From: JALZKA01 sp963753385
Lineage (GTDB): Bacteria; Actinomycetota; Thermoleophilia; Solirubrobacterales; 70-9
Assembly: GCA_963753385.1 (NCBI GenBank)
Contig: CAVWCC010000010.1
Coordinates: forward strand, 124,001-188,000
DNA: 64,000 bases
Direction of reading: 5' to 3'
The notes below the pieces were generated by a model. It was not told the origin of the DNA, did not search any database, and was given only the letters and a program-made list of their open reading frames with translations. The position numbers and the translations under genes are program-made. Below, piece by piece: positions 48,886-57,301 of this stretch. Each line of letters opens with the position of its first letter. Position 1 is the first letter of the stretch.

Positions 48886-51054
48886 CTGCGGATCGACGTC
48901 GACCGAAAGCTGGACGCCACGGAGCACCTTGGCGGCGATGGCCGCATCGACCGCGGTGCGCACCGCGTCCACCGCCGGCTCGCGTTCCGGCGCCTTCACA
49001 AGGAGCTGCCGGCGCTCGCGGTCGCGCAGGCGAAACCGCGGTGCCGGGCCGAGGAGCGTCGCTCCGGCCGGCAGGAGCGGCCTGATCCGAGCCGCTGTCT
49101 GCGCGCCGGCGTTCTCCGCCGCGCGCGCCTCGGGCGCCGAGAACTCGACGCGGATCAGCGTCGCGAACGGCGGGTAGCAGAGCTCCCGCCGGCGGCCGAG
49201 CTCGGCGGCCAGGAAGGTGTCGGCGTCGTGCGCGGCCGCGCAGCGGATCGCCTCGGCTCCTGGGGCCAGCGTCTGGACGAGCACGCGACCGCCGCCGGCG
49301 CCGCGGCCGCTTCGGCCGGCGAGCTGCGCCACCTGGGCAAAGGTCCGCTCCTCCGCGCGGAAGTCGGGGAAGCGGAGGCTGGAGTCGGCGTCGACGATCA
49401 CGCTGAGGACGACGTCGGGGAAGTCGTGTCCCTTGCCGACCATCTGGGTCCCGATCAGGATCCCCGCCGGCGCCCGCTCGAACTCCGCGAGGATGCGGGC
49501 GTGCGCCCCCCGCCCGGCGGCGCTGTCGGAATCGAGACGGAAGACGGGAAGCGGTGCCGCGAGCGACGCCACGAGCTGCTCGATCCGCTCCGATCCCGCG
49601 CCGTGGCGCACAATGGACACCGATCCGCAGTCGGGACACGCCTCGGGAACCGGCTCGGAATGCCCGCAGTGGTGACAGCGAACGGCCCCGCGCGCACGGT
49701 GGAGGACGAGCGAGACGTCGCAGTTCGGGCAGCGCCAGGCGCGGCCACACGCGTGGCAGCTCAGATGGGGCGACCAGCCGCGGCGCGGCACCATGACGAT
49801 CGCCTTGCCGCCATTCGCGCGCAGCTCCCCCAGCGCGGCGCGTGTGCGGGCGTGGAGCGGCCCCTCGCGCCCGTCGCGCTCGCGCATGTCCAGGACGTCG
49901 ACCGGCGGCAGCCGGGCGCCGTCGGCCCGCTGCGGGAGCTCGAGCCGGTCGAGCCGCAGCCAGCTCTCGGGCCGCGGGGTCGCGGAGCCGGCGACGAGCA
50001 CCGCCTGCGCCGCCTCGGCGCGGCGCCGCGCGACGTCGCGGGCGTCGTAGCGCGGGTCCGACTCCTGCTTGTACGAGGGGTCGTGCTCCTCGTCGACCAC
50101 GACCAGCCCGAGACCGGCGACGGGGGCGAACACGGCCGAGCGCGGCCCGACGCAGATCCGCGCCTCGCCGCGGCGCAGCCGCTGCCACTCGTCCCGGCGC
50201 TCGCCCTGGCTGAGAGACGAATGCATGACCGCCACCCGGTCGCCGAAGCGCGACTGGAAGCGCGAGACGGTCTGGGGCGTCAGCCCGATCTCGGGGACCA
50301 GCACGACGACGCCCCTCCCCCGCTCGAGCGCCGCCTCGGCCGCCGCCAGGTAGACCTCGGTCTTCCCGGAGCCGGTGACGCCATGGAGCAGGAGCTCGCC
50401 GCCCGAACCGTCGAACCCCGCCCGGATCCGATCCACCGCGCGAGCCTGGGCCGGGTTGAGCTGCGGGCTGCCCGCCGGCGCACCCACCTGGGTCGAGACC
50501 GGGCGCCTCGAGACCTCGACCTGGGTCAGCGCGACCAGCCCGCGCTTGGCGAGCCGGCGCACAGCGTCGCGGTCGTCGGGGACCGGGGAGGGTTCCGGCT
50601 CACCCGCCAGCCGCTCGAGCACGAGCCGCTGTTTCGGGCCCAGGCGCTCGCCGCCCTCCAGCGCTGCTCGGCCCCCCTCGGTCAGGGCCGCTCGCAGCTC
50701 GCGGCGCGGGGCGACGTCCCGGCCCGCCGCGGTCGTGCCGGGCGGGAGGACGAGCTCGAGCCCGCGCGCAGGGGTCGAGCAGTACTCGCGACCCACCCAG
50801 AGGCCGAGGTCGACCAGCTCCGGCGTCGCGCCGGCCTCGAGCGCGGCGATCGGCTCGGCGAGGCGCTCGGGCGCCACCTCGGACTCGGCCGCGAGGGCGA
50901 CGACCACGCCGAGGATCCGCTGCCTGCCGAACGGGACGAGGAGCACGCTGCCGACGCCGACCTCCCCGAGCCGGTCGGGAAGCAGATAGTCAAACGGCCC
51001 CCGGAGCGCGCGGGCGGTGGTCAGCGGTTCGACCTTGGCGATCGCAGCGTTCAC
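48883..51054 (-). CDS. priA: Primosomal protein N' (PriA helicase)
   Basis: A 723-residue replication-restart helicase. The N-terminal fork-binding domain (1-200) precedes Walker A LLHGVTGSGKTEVYLAAAEA and DEEHDPSYKQ. The zinc-binding cysteines run from LSCHACGRAWRCPNCDVSLV to CHHCGHSEPVPEACPDCG. Motif VI lies in AQLAGRSGRGAGGGRVLVQT. Many actinobacteria carry a PriA with decayed ATPase motifs; this one is complete. Confidence 0.93.
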   Translation of the reverse strand: MNAAIAKVEPLTTARALRGPFDYLLPDRLGEVGVGSVLLVPFGRQRILGVVVALAAESEVAPERLAEPIAALEAGATPELVDLGLWVGREYCSTPARGLELVLPPGTTAAGRDVAPRRELRAALTEGGRAALEGGERLGPKQRLVLERLAGEPEPSPVPDDRDAVRRLAKRGLVALTQVEVSRRPVSTQVGAPAGSPQLNPAQARAVDRIRAGFDGSGGELLLHGVTGSGKTEVYLAAAEAALERGRGVVVLVPEIGLTPQTVSRFQSRFGDRVAVMHSSLSQGERRDEWQRLRRGEARICVGPRSAVFAPVAGLGLVVVDEEHDPSYKQESDPRYDARDVARRRAEAAQAVLVAGSATPRPESWLRLDRLELPQRADGARLPPVDVLDMRERDGREGPLHARTRAALGELRANGGKAIVMVPRRGWSPHLSCHACGRAWRCPNCDVSLVLHRARGAVRCHHCGHSEPVPEACPDCGSVSIVRHGAGSERIEQLVASLAAPLPVFRLDSDSAAGRGAHARILAEFERAPAGILIGTQMVGKGHDFPDVVLSVIVDADSSLRFPDFRAEERTFAQVAQLAGRSGRGAGGGRVLVQTLAPGAEAIRCAAAHDADTFLAAELGRRRELCYPPFATLIRVEFSAPEARAAENAGAQTAARIRPLLPAGATLLGPAPRFRLRDRERRQLLVKAPEREPAVDAVRTAVDAAIAAKVLRGVQLSVDVDPQ

Positions 51055-51107
51055 GTCTCCACGGTAAAGGGCTTCCCGGCGTTGGCTTCACCGGATAATC
51101 TCCGGGC

Positions 51108-51647
51108 GTGGCGCCCAAGCTTGGCCCCGGGGAGCGAGTCCTGTTCGAGGGGCACCCCTCGTGGCGCGCGATCCTCGCCTTCTACATCAAGGGCATCGCG
51201 ATCACCGCGGTCGTCTGTCTGCTCGTCGCCCTGGGCACGAACCTGTTCGGGGACGAGACCAACAGCAGCCTCGTCGTGCTGCTCGCGATCGCCGGGGTCG
51301 GGATCACCATCCTGGCCGGGTTCATCCTGCGGGTCGCGACCAGCTACACGATCACCAACCGGCGCCTCCACATCAAGCGGGGCATCGTCTCCCGCACCAT
51401 CCAGGAGACCCGCCTCGAACGGGTGCAGAACGTGAACTTCAGGCAGTCGGTGGTCCAGAGGATGCTGCAGGTCGGCGACGTCGACTTCGACACCGCGGCG
51501 GGCGACGACTACAACTTCGTCTTCGCCGGGGTCGCAGACCCAGCCGACGTCGTCCACCAGGTCGACGCAGCGACGCGCTCACTGGGAACCGGCGGCGGCG
51601 CGCTCGGCGACGACGAGCACGGCCGCCAGCCACCGCCGGCGCAGTGA
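51108..51647 (+). CDS. Membrane-anchored bacterial PH-domain protein
   Basis: A 179-residue protein with two membrane helices (AITAVVCLLVALGTNLF and VLLAIAGVGITILAGFIL) followed by a bPH2 (YdbS/DUF304) domain: TSYTITNRRLHIKRGIVSRT and ETRLERVQNVNFRQSVVQRM. Family members are of unknown function, possibly involved in the envelope. It starts with GTG at 51108, 53 nt from the divergent priA start. A strong hairpin overlaps its stop codon. Confidence 0.85.
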   Translation: MAPKLGPGERVLFEGHPSWRAILAFYIKGIAITAVVCLLVALGTNLFGDETNSSLVVLLAIAGVGITILAGFILRVATSYTITNRRLHIKRGIVSRTIQETRLERVQNVNFRQSVVQRMLQVGDVDFDTAAGDDYNFVFAGVADPADVVHQVDAATRSLGTGGGALGDDEHGRQPPPAQ

Positions 51648-51691
51648 ACGTCCCTCGCTGCGCGCTATAGACCCCCGCGCGGGACGTTCAC
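51644..51691. terminator. Hairpin between convergent PH-domain gene and metK
   Basis: GTGAACGTCCC and GGGACGTTCAC form a perfect 11-bp outer stem, with GCGC/GCGC inside. The left arm includes the stop codon of the PH-domain gene. The right arm lies 18 nt from the metK stop. A bidirectional terminator is likely. Confidence 0.6.
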
Positions 51692-51708
51692 CGAGAAGGA
51701 CGGCGTTT

Positions 51709-52968
51709 TCAGGCGGGCGCAGGCGAGTTCTGCTCGGCGCCGATGCCCGCGGCCTCGCGGAGGGTGTCGGCGCGGTCGGTGCGCTCCCAGGTGAAGTCGT
51801 GGTCCTCCCGGCCGAAGTGGCCGTAGGCCGCGGTCTTCTGGTAGATCGGCCGGTGGAGCTTGAGCTCTTCGCGGAAGGAGCCCGGGCGCAGGTCGAAGTG
51901 CTCGGCGACCAGCGCCGCGATCTTCGCCCGCGAGATCCGCTCGGTGCCGAACGTCTCGACCATGACCGAGACCGGATGGGCGACGCCGATCGCGTAGGCG
52001 ACCTGGACCTCGCAGCGATCGGCGAGACCGGCGGCGACCACGTTCTTGGCGACGTAGCGCGCGGCGTAGGCGGCCGAGCGGTCGACCTTCGACGGGTCCT
52101 TGCCCGAGAAGGCGCCGCCGCCGTGGCGAGCCATGCCGCCGTAGGTGTCGACGATGATCTTGCGCCCGGTGAGGCCGGCGTCGCCGACGGGGCCGCCGAT
52201 CACGAACCGGCCGGTCGGGTTGACGAGGAGGTTCTTCTTGGTGTTGAGCTTGGCCGAGTCGTAGAGCTCGGCGGGCAGGATCGGGTGCAGCACGTGCTCC
52301 CAGAGGTCCGGGCGGATCAGCGTGTCGCAATCGACGCCGTCCTTGTGCTGGGTCGAGATCAGGACCTTCTCGATCTCGATCGGGCGGCCGTTCTCGTAGC
52401 GGACGGTGACCTGGGTCTTGCCGTCGGGCCGCAGGTAGGGCACGACCTCGGCCTTGCGGACCTCGGCGAGCCGGTGGGCGAGCTTGTGGGCGAGCGAGAT
52501 CGGCAGCGGCATCAGCTCCGGCGTCTCGCGGGTCGCGTAGCCGAACATCATGCCCTGGTCGCCCGCGCCCGCGACATCGAGCTCGTCGTCGTCGGCGGGA
52601 TCGGTTCGCGCCTCGAGCGCGTGGTCGACGCCCTGGGCGATGTCGGGCGACTGCTTGTCGATCGCGTTGATGACGGCGCAGGAGTCGGCCGAGAAGCCGA
52701 GGTCGGCGTCGTTGTAGCCGATCTTCGAGATCGTGCTGCGCGCGACTTGCTGGATGTCCACGTAAGTGTCGGTCGAAATCTCGCCGGACACGACGACCAG
52801 GCCCGTGTTCACCAGCGTCTCGCAGGCGACGCGACCGTAGGGGTCGTCGGCGAGGACGGCATCCAGGACTCCATCGGAGATCTGGTCGGCCACCTTGTCC
52901 GGGTGCCCCTCCGTCACCGACTCGGAAGTGAACAGGAACTCGTTGTCGGAAAACTCTTCGCTCGTCAT
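51709..52968 (-). CDS. metK: S-adenosylmethionine synthetase
   Basis: A 419-residue enzyme that makes SAM from methionine and ATP. Signatures are ESVTEGHPDKVADQISDGVL, DVAGAGDQGMMFGYATRETP, and GGGAFSGKDPSKVDRSAAYA. No SAM riboswitch is recognised upstream; the 95-nt gap to the DUF3352 gene is largely filled by a reversed copy of the leader module. Confidence 0.96.
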   Translation of the reverse strand: MTSEEFSDNEFLFTSESVTEGHPDKVADQISDGVLDAVLADDPYGRVACETLVNTGLVVVSGEISTDTYVDIQQVARSTISKIGYNDADLGFSADSCAVINAIDKQSPDIAQGVDHALEARTDPADDDELDVAGAGDQGMMFGYATRETPELMPLPISLAHKLAHRLAEVRKAEVVPYLRPDGKTQVTVRYENGRPIEIEKVLISTQHKDGVDCDTLIRPDLWEHVLHPILPAELYDSAKLNTKKNLLVNPTGRFVIGGPVGDAGLTGRKIIVDTYGGMARHGGGAFSGKDPSKVDRSAAYAARYVAKNVVAAGLADRCEVQVAYAIGVAHPVSVMVETFGTERISRAKIAALVAEHFDLRPGSFREELKLHRPIYQKTAAYGHFGREDHDFTWERTDRADTLREAAGIGAEQNSPAPA

Positions 52969-53002
52969 CGTCGCGGTGGCAGGGTACCGAGCCAGGGATT
53001 GG

Positions 53003-53060
53003 ATGAGCGCCGTAAGGCGCGAAAGCAGGTTTGCCCCCCCGGTAGGGGAGGTGTCAGCGA
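53003..53060 (+). repeat. Structured leader module, reversed copy upstream of metK
   Basis: The plus strand carries ATG then MSAVRRESRFAPPVGEVSAS without a stop at the usual place. Hairpin 1 is perfect (GCGCC-GTAA-GGCGC), followed by GAAAG and CCCC-GGTA-GGGG. It begins 34 nt upstream of the metK start and points away from it, into the 3' end of the DUF3352 gene, so no gene uses it in this orientation. Confidence 0.65.
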
Positions 53061-53063
53061 GCT

Positions 53064-54866
53064 TCAGTCGACGAGCACCCGGGCGTCGATCGCAAGCGTG
53101 TCCCCGGACTGGGTCACGGCAAGGCCGACGCTGCCGAGGCGCCGCAGATCCGGCGCGAAGCCGCTGTAGGCGGTATCCGTGGCGAGGCCGCTCTGCTCGG
53201 CGAACGAGAGTAGCCCGCGCAGGTCCAGGTACGCCAGGAGGTCCGGCTCGTCGGGGAGGTCGTCGACCGTGTCGTGGTACCGGTCGGCATCCGCAAGGGG
53301 ATCGTCGACCCCCTCCGCCAGGCGCTCGACCGCCGCGAGGTCGTTGGCGATCACCAGGCGAGAGTCGGACGTGGCATAGACGATCTGGGCGACGGGCGAG
53401 AGTCGCAGGATCTCGGCGTCGAGATCCCCGAAGCTCCGCTGTTCGAACACCGGCGCGCCGAGCTCGGGGTCGAGCGAGCGGGCGATCGGGCCCTGCAGGC
53501 GAGCCAGAGCTTCGCGCGCGCGCTCCTCGTCGACGTCCTTCGCCAGGAACTCCAGGTAGGGCGTCGGCGTGCTCGCGGACGGAGGGAGCTGCGCTTCGGG
53601 GTCGGCGGGCGCCCGCGGCACGACGGTGAACGCCGCCTCACCGCCGAGCGCCTCGAGCAGGTCGCCCTGGATGTCGACGTCAAAGTCCCCGCGGAGCTCC
53701 TCGATCAGGTCGGCGAACCCGGCCGCGATCCCGGGCGCCCGCACGGTCGCCTGGCGAAGGAGAGCCGCGATCGTCCCGCGCGGCTGACCCAGCCCCAAGT
53801 AGGCGAGCGTGTCGGCGGCGAGCTCGTCCGGGAGCTCGGGCTCAAATGACTCGAAGGCCGCGAAGAAGCCGGGATCCGATTCGGCCCGCTTGGGATCGAG
53901 CACGCTGCGTACCGCGAGCTTGAAGCCGTCGTCCTCCGCGCTCAGCGACAGCGCTGCGCCGCGCGAGGCGGCCGAGTCCACCAGTGGCTCGAACGTCGCC
54001 AGCGAGCCTCGGGGCGACGCCACGAACGCTTCGATCCCGTCGGCGGAGAGGTACGCCTCGGCGACCCGGTGCTCGGGCAGCTCGTCGAGCGCCTCGATGG
54101 CCGCGTCATCGCCGCCGAGAGACTCGGCCCCCTCCGCGCCGGTGGCGACGTCGATCACCGCGCGCACGCCCTGGCTCGTGCCGAGCACCAGGAAGCCGTT
54201 CGTCACGGCGCTCGCCACGCCGCGGGCGTCCTCCGTGACCTCGACGTCGCGGTACTGGCTCGTCTCGGGGACCCCGCCGGCGACCGATTCGACGTACGCC
54301 CGGGAACCGCCGGCATCCGTCGTCTCGAGTAGCTGCACCCGCTCGGCATCCGCCTCGCCCCCGATCACGATCGCCGCGGCCTCACCTCCGAACCAGTCCT
54401 CGGTGGCCGCGCCGAGCGGGGCTCCGGCGCCAAGCAACGTTGCCGCCTGGCCGATCAGCTGACGGCTCACGAGGGGCATCCGCCCGGCGATCTCGGCTGC
54501 CTGCGCGGCCTGGTCCGTGTCGGGATCGAGATTCACGTGGATGTAGGCGACCGAGGCGGCGGGGGCGAGGTCGAGGGCGTCGTCGTCGGGCGCGCACTCG
54601 TCCCCGCCCGGGAGCGAGCACGGAAGGTTCGGGACGACCAGCGTCACGACCAGCAGAACGACCGCAACGGCGCCGAGCGCCGCCACCAGCCGCCTGCGGG
54701 CGATGATCGGAAGTGAGCGCCAGAACCCCGCCGCGCCCCTCGCGAGCGCCCGGGGGACGCGCGCGAGCGCAAACAGCAGGTCGCTGATCAGATAGCGAAG
54801 CCCGCGAAGCCGCTCACCCACCGCGCCCAGCATCCCGCGAGGGGAAGGAATCCTCACGCGCGGCAA
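53064..54866 (-). CDS. DUF3352 domain-containing membrane-anchored protein
   Basis: A 600-residue protein. A cytosolic basic N-terminus (1-58) precedes one membrane span (RLVAALGAVAVVLLVVTLVV, about 58-78). A large extracytoplasmic domain begins PCSLPGGDECAPDDDALDLA and contains AASVAYIHVNLDPDTDQAAQ, the DUF3352 start. The function is unknown; such proteins are common in Thermoleophilia and some cyanobacteria. It lies directly downstream of der (1-nt gap), so it shares that transcript. Confidence 0.8.
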   Translation of the reverse strand: MPRVRIPSPRGMLGAVGERLRGLRYLISDLLFALARVPRALARGAAGFWRSLPIIARRRLVAALGAVAVVLLVVTLVVPNLPCSLPGGDECAPDDDALDLAPAASVAYIHVNLDPDTDQAAQAAEIAGRMPLVSRQLIGQAATLLGAGAPLGAATEDWFGGEAAAIVIGGEADAERVQLLETTDAGGSRAYVESVAGGVPETSQYRDVEVTEDARGVASAVTNGFLVLGTSQGVRAVIDVATGAEGAESLGGDDAAIEALDELPEHRVAEAYLSADGIEAFVASPRGSLATFEPLVDSAASRGAALSLSAEDDGFKLAVRSVLDPKRAESDPGFFAAFESFEPELPDELAADTLAYLGLGQPRGTIAALLRQATVRAPGIAAGFADLIEELRGDFDVDIQGDLLEALGGEAAFTVVPRAPADPEAQLPPSASTPTPYLEFLAKDVDEERAREALARLQGPIARSLDPELGAPVFEQRSFGDLDAEILRLSPVAQIVYATSDSRLVIANDLAAVERLAEGVDDPLADADRYHDTVDDLPDEPDLLAYLDLRGLLSFAEQSGLATDTAYSGFAPDLRRLGSVGLAVTQSGDTLAIDARVLVD

Positions 54867-54867
54867 C

Positions 54868-56184
54868 CTACCTGCGCGAGCGCTTCGGGATGTAGTCGAT
54901 GATCAGCGGCACGCCCTCGAGGCCGTACTCCTCGCGCGTCCGGTTCTCGAGGTGAAACGCCCAGTCACGGGTGATCAGGCGCCGGTCATTGACCTGAATC
55001 GCGATCCGCGGCGGCGCCGTGCCGACCTGTGCGGCGTAATAGAGCCGCAGGCGCTTGCCCCGCTTCGACGGCGGCGGATGGCGGGCCACCACGTCAGCGA
55101 GGAGGCGGTTCAGCTTTGGCGTCGGGATCCGCTCCGCTCGCCGGTCGGCGAGCTCGATCGCGGTGTCGAGGAGCTTGGCGACGTTGCGCCCCCCGGTTGC
55201 TGACACGGTGATCACGGGTGGCCGCTGCCGCACCCTCGTGGCGATCCTTGCCTTGGTGTCATCCAGGTCCAACTCGACGATGTCCCATTTGTTGAGGGCG
55301 AACACCGTCGCGCAGCCCGTCTTCATCGCCAGCTCGGCGACCCGCAGGTCCTCTGACGTCAGGCCCTCGGAGGCGTCGCAGACCACGATCGCGGTGTCGG
55401 CGCGCCCGGCGGCCCGCTCCGAGCGCAACTGCGCGTAGTAATCGACTGTGCCCGCGACCTTCGAGCGCTTGCGGAGCCCGGCGGTATCGATCAAGACGAC
55501 CTCCCGGCCCCCGACGAGCAACTCGGTGTCGATCGCGTCGCGGGTGGTGCCCGCCATCTCGGACACGATCACCCGCTCCTGCCCGAGAATGCCGTTGACG
55601 AGCGAGGACTTCCCCACGTTCGGCCGGCCGATCACCGCGATCCGCGGCCGGACGGCGCCCTCGCCGTCGTCAGCCGCCTCCGGCGGCGGGAGCGCTGCGG
55701 TGATCCGGTCGAGCAGGTCGCCGGTACCCCGCCCCTGGGTGGCGGACACCGGCATCGGCTCGCCCAGCCCGAGCCCATAGAGCTCGGCCGCGCCTGGCTC
55801 ATCGGCCGGTCCGTCGACCTTGTTAGCGACGACAACGACCGGCATGTCGGCGCGGCGCAGGATCTCGGCAACCTCGGCGTCGCCCTGGCGCAGGCCGGCG
55901 CGCGCATCGAGGACGAGCGCGACCACGTCGGCGTCGGCGATCGCCATCCGCGCCTGCTCCTGGATCGCGCGCGAGAGCCGATCGCCCGCCTCGAGGTCGA
56001 CGCCGCCGGTGTCGACCAGCTTGAACTCGCGGCCATTCCACTCACACTCCAGCTCCTTGCGGTCGCGCGTCACCCCCGCCTCGGGATGGACCACGGCCTC
56101 ACGGCCACCAGCGAGCCGGTTGACGAGAGTCGACTTGCCGACGTTCGGGAAGCCGACCACTGCAACACGCGGTACGGGACTCAT
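54868..56184 (-). CDS. der: Ribosome-assembly GTPase Der (EngA)
   Basis: A 438-residue tandem GTPase needed for 50S assembly. The two G1 loops are GFPNVGKSTLVNRL (about 9) and GRPNVGKSSLVNGIL (about 188). Each has its NKxD (NKVD, NKWD). A C-terminal KH-like domain ends PLIIDYIPKRSRR. ATG at 56184 overlaps the cmk stop (ATGA) and is preceded by TAAGGG in hairpin 2 of a leader module. Confidence 0.95.
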   Translation of the reverse strand: MSPVPRVAVVGFPNVGKSTLVNRLAGGREAVVHPEAGVTRDRKELECEWNGREFKLVDTGGVDLEAGDRLSRAIQEQARMAIADADVVALVLDARAGLRQGDAEVAEILRRADMPVVVVANKVDGPADEPGAAELYGLGLGEPMPVSATQGRGTGDLLDRITAALPPPEAADDGEGAVRPRIAVIGRPNVGKSSLVNGILGQERVIVSEMAGTTRDAIDTELLVGGREVVLIDTAGLRKRSKVAGTVDYYAQLRSERAAGRADTAIVVCDASEGLTSEDLRVAELAMKTGCATVFALNKWDIVELDLDDTKARIATRVRQRPPVITVSATGGRNVAKLLDTAIELADRRAERIPTPKLNRLLADVVARHPPPSKRGKRLRLYYAAQVGTAPPRIAIQVNDRRLITRDWAFHLENRTREEYGLEGVPLIIDYIPKRSRR

Positions 56185-56876
56185 TGAAAGCCCTTACCAG
56201 GGGGGCCCAGTCTCTTTCGCGACATAAGTCGCTCATCAGATACGAGACCCCGCTCCCGCGCGAGCTCCACGACCCGCGCGACCACCTCGTCGACGCCGAG
56301 GCCGGTGGTGTCGAGGTCGACCGAGTCGTCGGCCGGGCGCAGCGCGCCGTGCTCGCGCTGGCGGTCGCGGGCGTCGCGCTCGCGCTGATCGGCGAGCACG
56401 GATTCGAGCTCCTCGCCGGTCTGCGTCGCCCGACGCCGTGCCCGCTCCTCCTCGCTCGCGGTGAGAAACACCTTGAGCGGCGCGCCGGGGCTGACCACGG
56501 TGCCGATGTCGCGGCCCTCGGCGACGTAGGGCGCCGACTCGATCAGCTCGCGCTGGCGGGCGACCATCGCGGCGCGAACGCCCAGGTGCACCGAGACCAG
56601 CGATGCGGCGGCGGTGACGTCCGGGTTGCGGATCGCCCCGGTGACGTCCTCGTCGTCGAGCAGCACGCGTTCGCCCGCGAACCCGATCCGGATGCGCTCG
56701 GCCACCTCGGTCACCGCGACCGGGTCGCCGGGATCCAACCCGGCGTGCAGGGTCGCGAGCGCGACGCAGCGATACATCGCCCCGGAGTCGAGGTACGTGA
56801 TGCCGAGCGCCGCGGCGACGCCGCGGGCTACGGTGGACTTGCCGGCCCCCGCGGGACCGTCGATGGCGATGACCAT
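56181..56876 (-). CDS. cmk: Cytidylate kinase
   Basis: A 231-residue kinase that phosphorylates CMP and dCMP. P-loop IAIDGPAGAGKSTVARGVAA is at the start, with TYLDSGAMYRCVAL and the YVAEGRDIGTVVSPGAPLKV binding site. The last 18 residues (about SDERLMSRKRLGPPGKGFQ) are encoded by the leader module in another frame and are not part of the normal enzyme. Its TGA overlaps the der ATG. Confidence 0.93.
   Translation of the reverse strand: MVIAIDGPAGAGKSTVARGVAAALGITYLDSGAMYRCVALATLHAGLDPGDPVAVTEVAERIRIGFAGERVLLDDEDVTGAIRNPDVTAAASLVSVHLGVRAAMVARQRELIESAPYVAEGRDIGTVVSPGAPLKVFLTASEEERARRRATQTGEELESVLADQRERDARDRQREHGALRPADDSVDLDTTGLGVDEVVARVVELARERGLVSDERLMSRKRLGPPGKGFQ
56186..56240 (-). repeat. 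Structured leader module, copy at the cmk-der junction
   Basis: Both hairpins are perfect: GCGAC-TTAT-GTCGC, GAAAG, then CCCT-GGTA-AGGG with the der ribosome-binding site. The peptide frame (MSDLCRERDWAPLVRAF) starts at ATG 56236 but runs on out of frame through the der start. Instead the cmk gene itself reads through the module and stops at the der ATG. So here the upstream gene takes the place of the mini-ORF. Confidence 0.72.
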
Positions 56877-56888
56877 GGAGGTATTCCA

Positions 56889-56935
56889 GTGAGGGGCTTT
56901 GCCCCGAAAGAAGCAGGTGCTCTTGATCCCAGGAT
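56889..56935 (+). repeat. Variant structured module upstream of cmk
   Basis: GTGA is followed by a perfect GGGGC-TTT-GCCCC hairpin and GAAAG, the same order as hairpin 1 of the seven-copy module but with a different stem. No GGTA hairpin follows; the sequence continues AAGCAGGTGCTCTTGATCCC. One frame gives MRGFAPKEAGALDPRID. It starts 12 nt from the cmk start, pointing away toward the cupin gene. Confidence 0.5.
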
Positions 56936-56974
56936 AGATTGGGCGGTAGGGAACGCCGGCTGGAGGAGGAATCG

Positions 56975-57301
56975 ATGAAGGCCTGGAACGTCGCCGAGAT
57001 GGAGCTCGAGCGCCACCACCCCCGGGTGCTGGGCTCGGAAGACGAGGGGCGGGTGATCGTGCTCAGGCTGCCGGCCGGCGAGACGATGCAGGAACACCAG
57101 GTCCACGAGCGCGCGTGGCTGATCGTCGCGGCCGGGGCGATCGAGATCGACGACGCCGAGGGCGAAACCGTCGGCGGCGGCCCCGGGTTGCTCGCCGAGT
57201 TCGACCCGAAGGAACGCCGCCAGATCCGTGCGACCGAGGACTCGCGCCTCGTTCTGGTCCTCTCCCCCTGGCCCGGCGACGGGCACCCGAGCCGGCGTTA
57301 G
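56975..57301 (+). CDS. Small cupin-domain protein
   Basis: A 108-residue single cupin. The first motif region reads LPAGETMQEHQVHERAWLIV with HxH-like metal ligands partly replaced (EHQVHE), followed by AAGAIEIDDAEGETVGGGPG. It could bind a metal or small ligand; the role is unknown. GGAGGAGG precedes the ATG at 56975. It is the only plus-strand gene between cmk and aroA and its stop overlaps the aroA stop by 4 nt. Confidence 0.75.
   Translation: MKAWNVAEMELERHHPRVLGSEDEGRVIVLRLPAGETMQEHQVHERAWLIVAAGAIEIDDAEGETVGGGPGLLAEFDPKERRQIRATEDSRLVLVLSPWPGDGHPSRR

Noticed and set aside
52969..53063. SAM riboswitch upstream of metK
   Set aside because: The 95-nt gap is mostly a reversed leader module; no SAM-I or SAM-IV core is seen.
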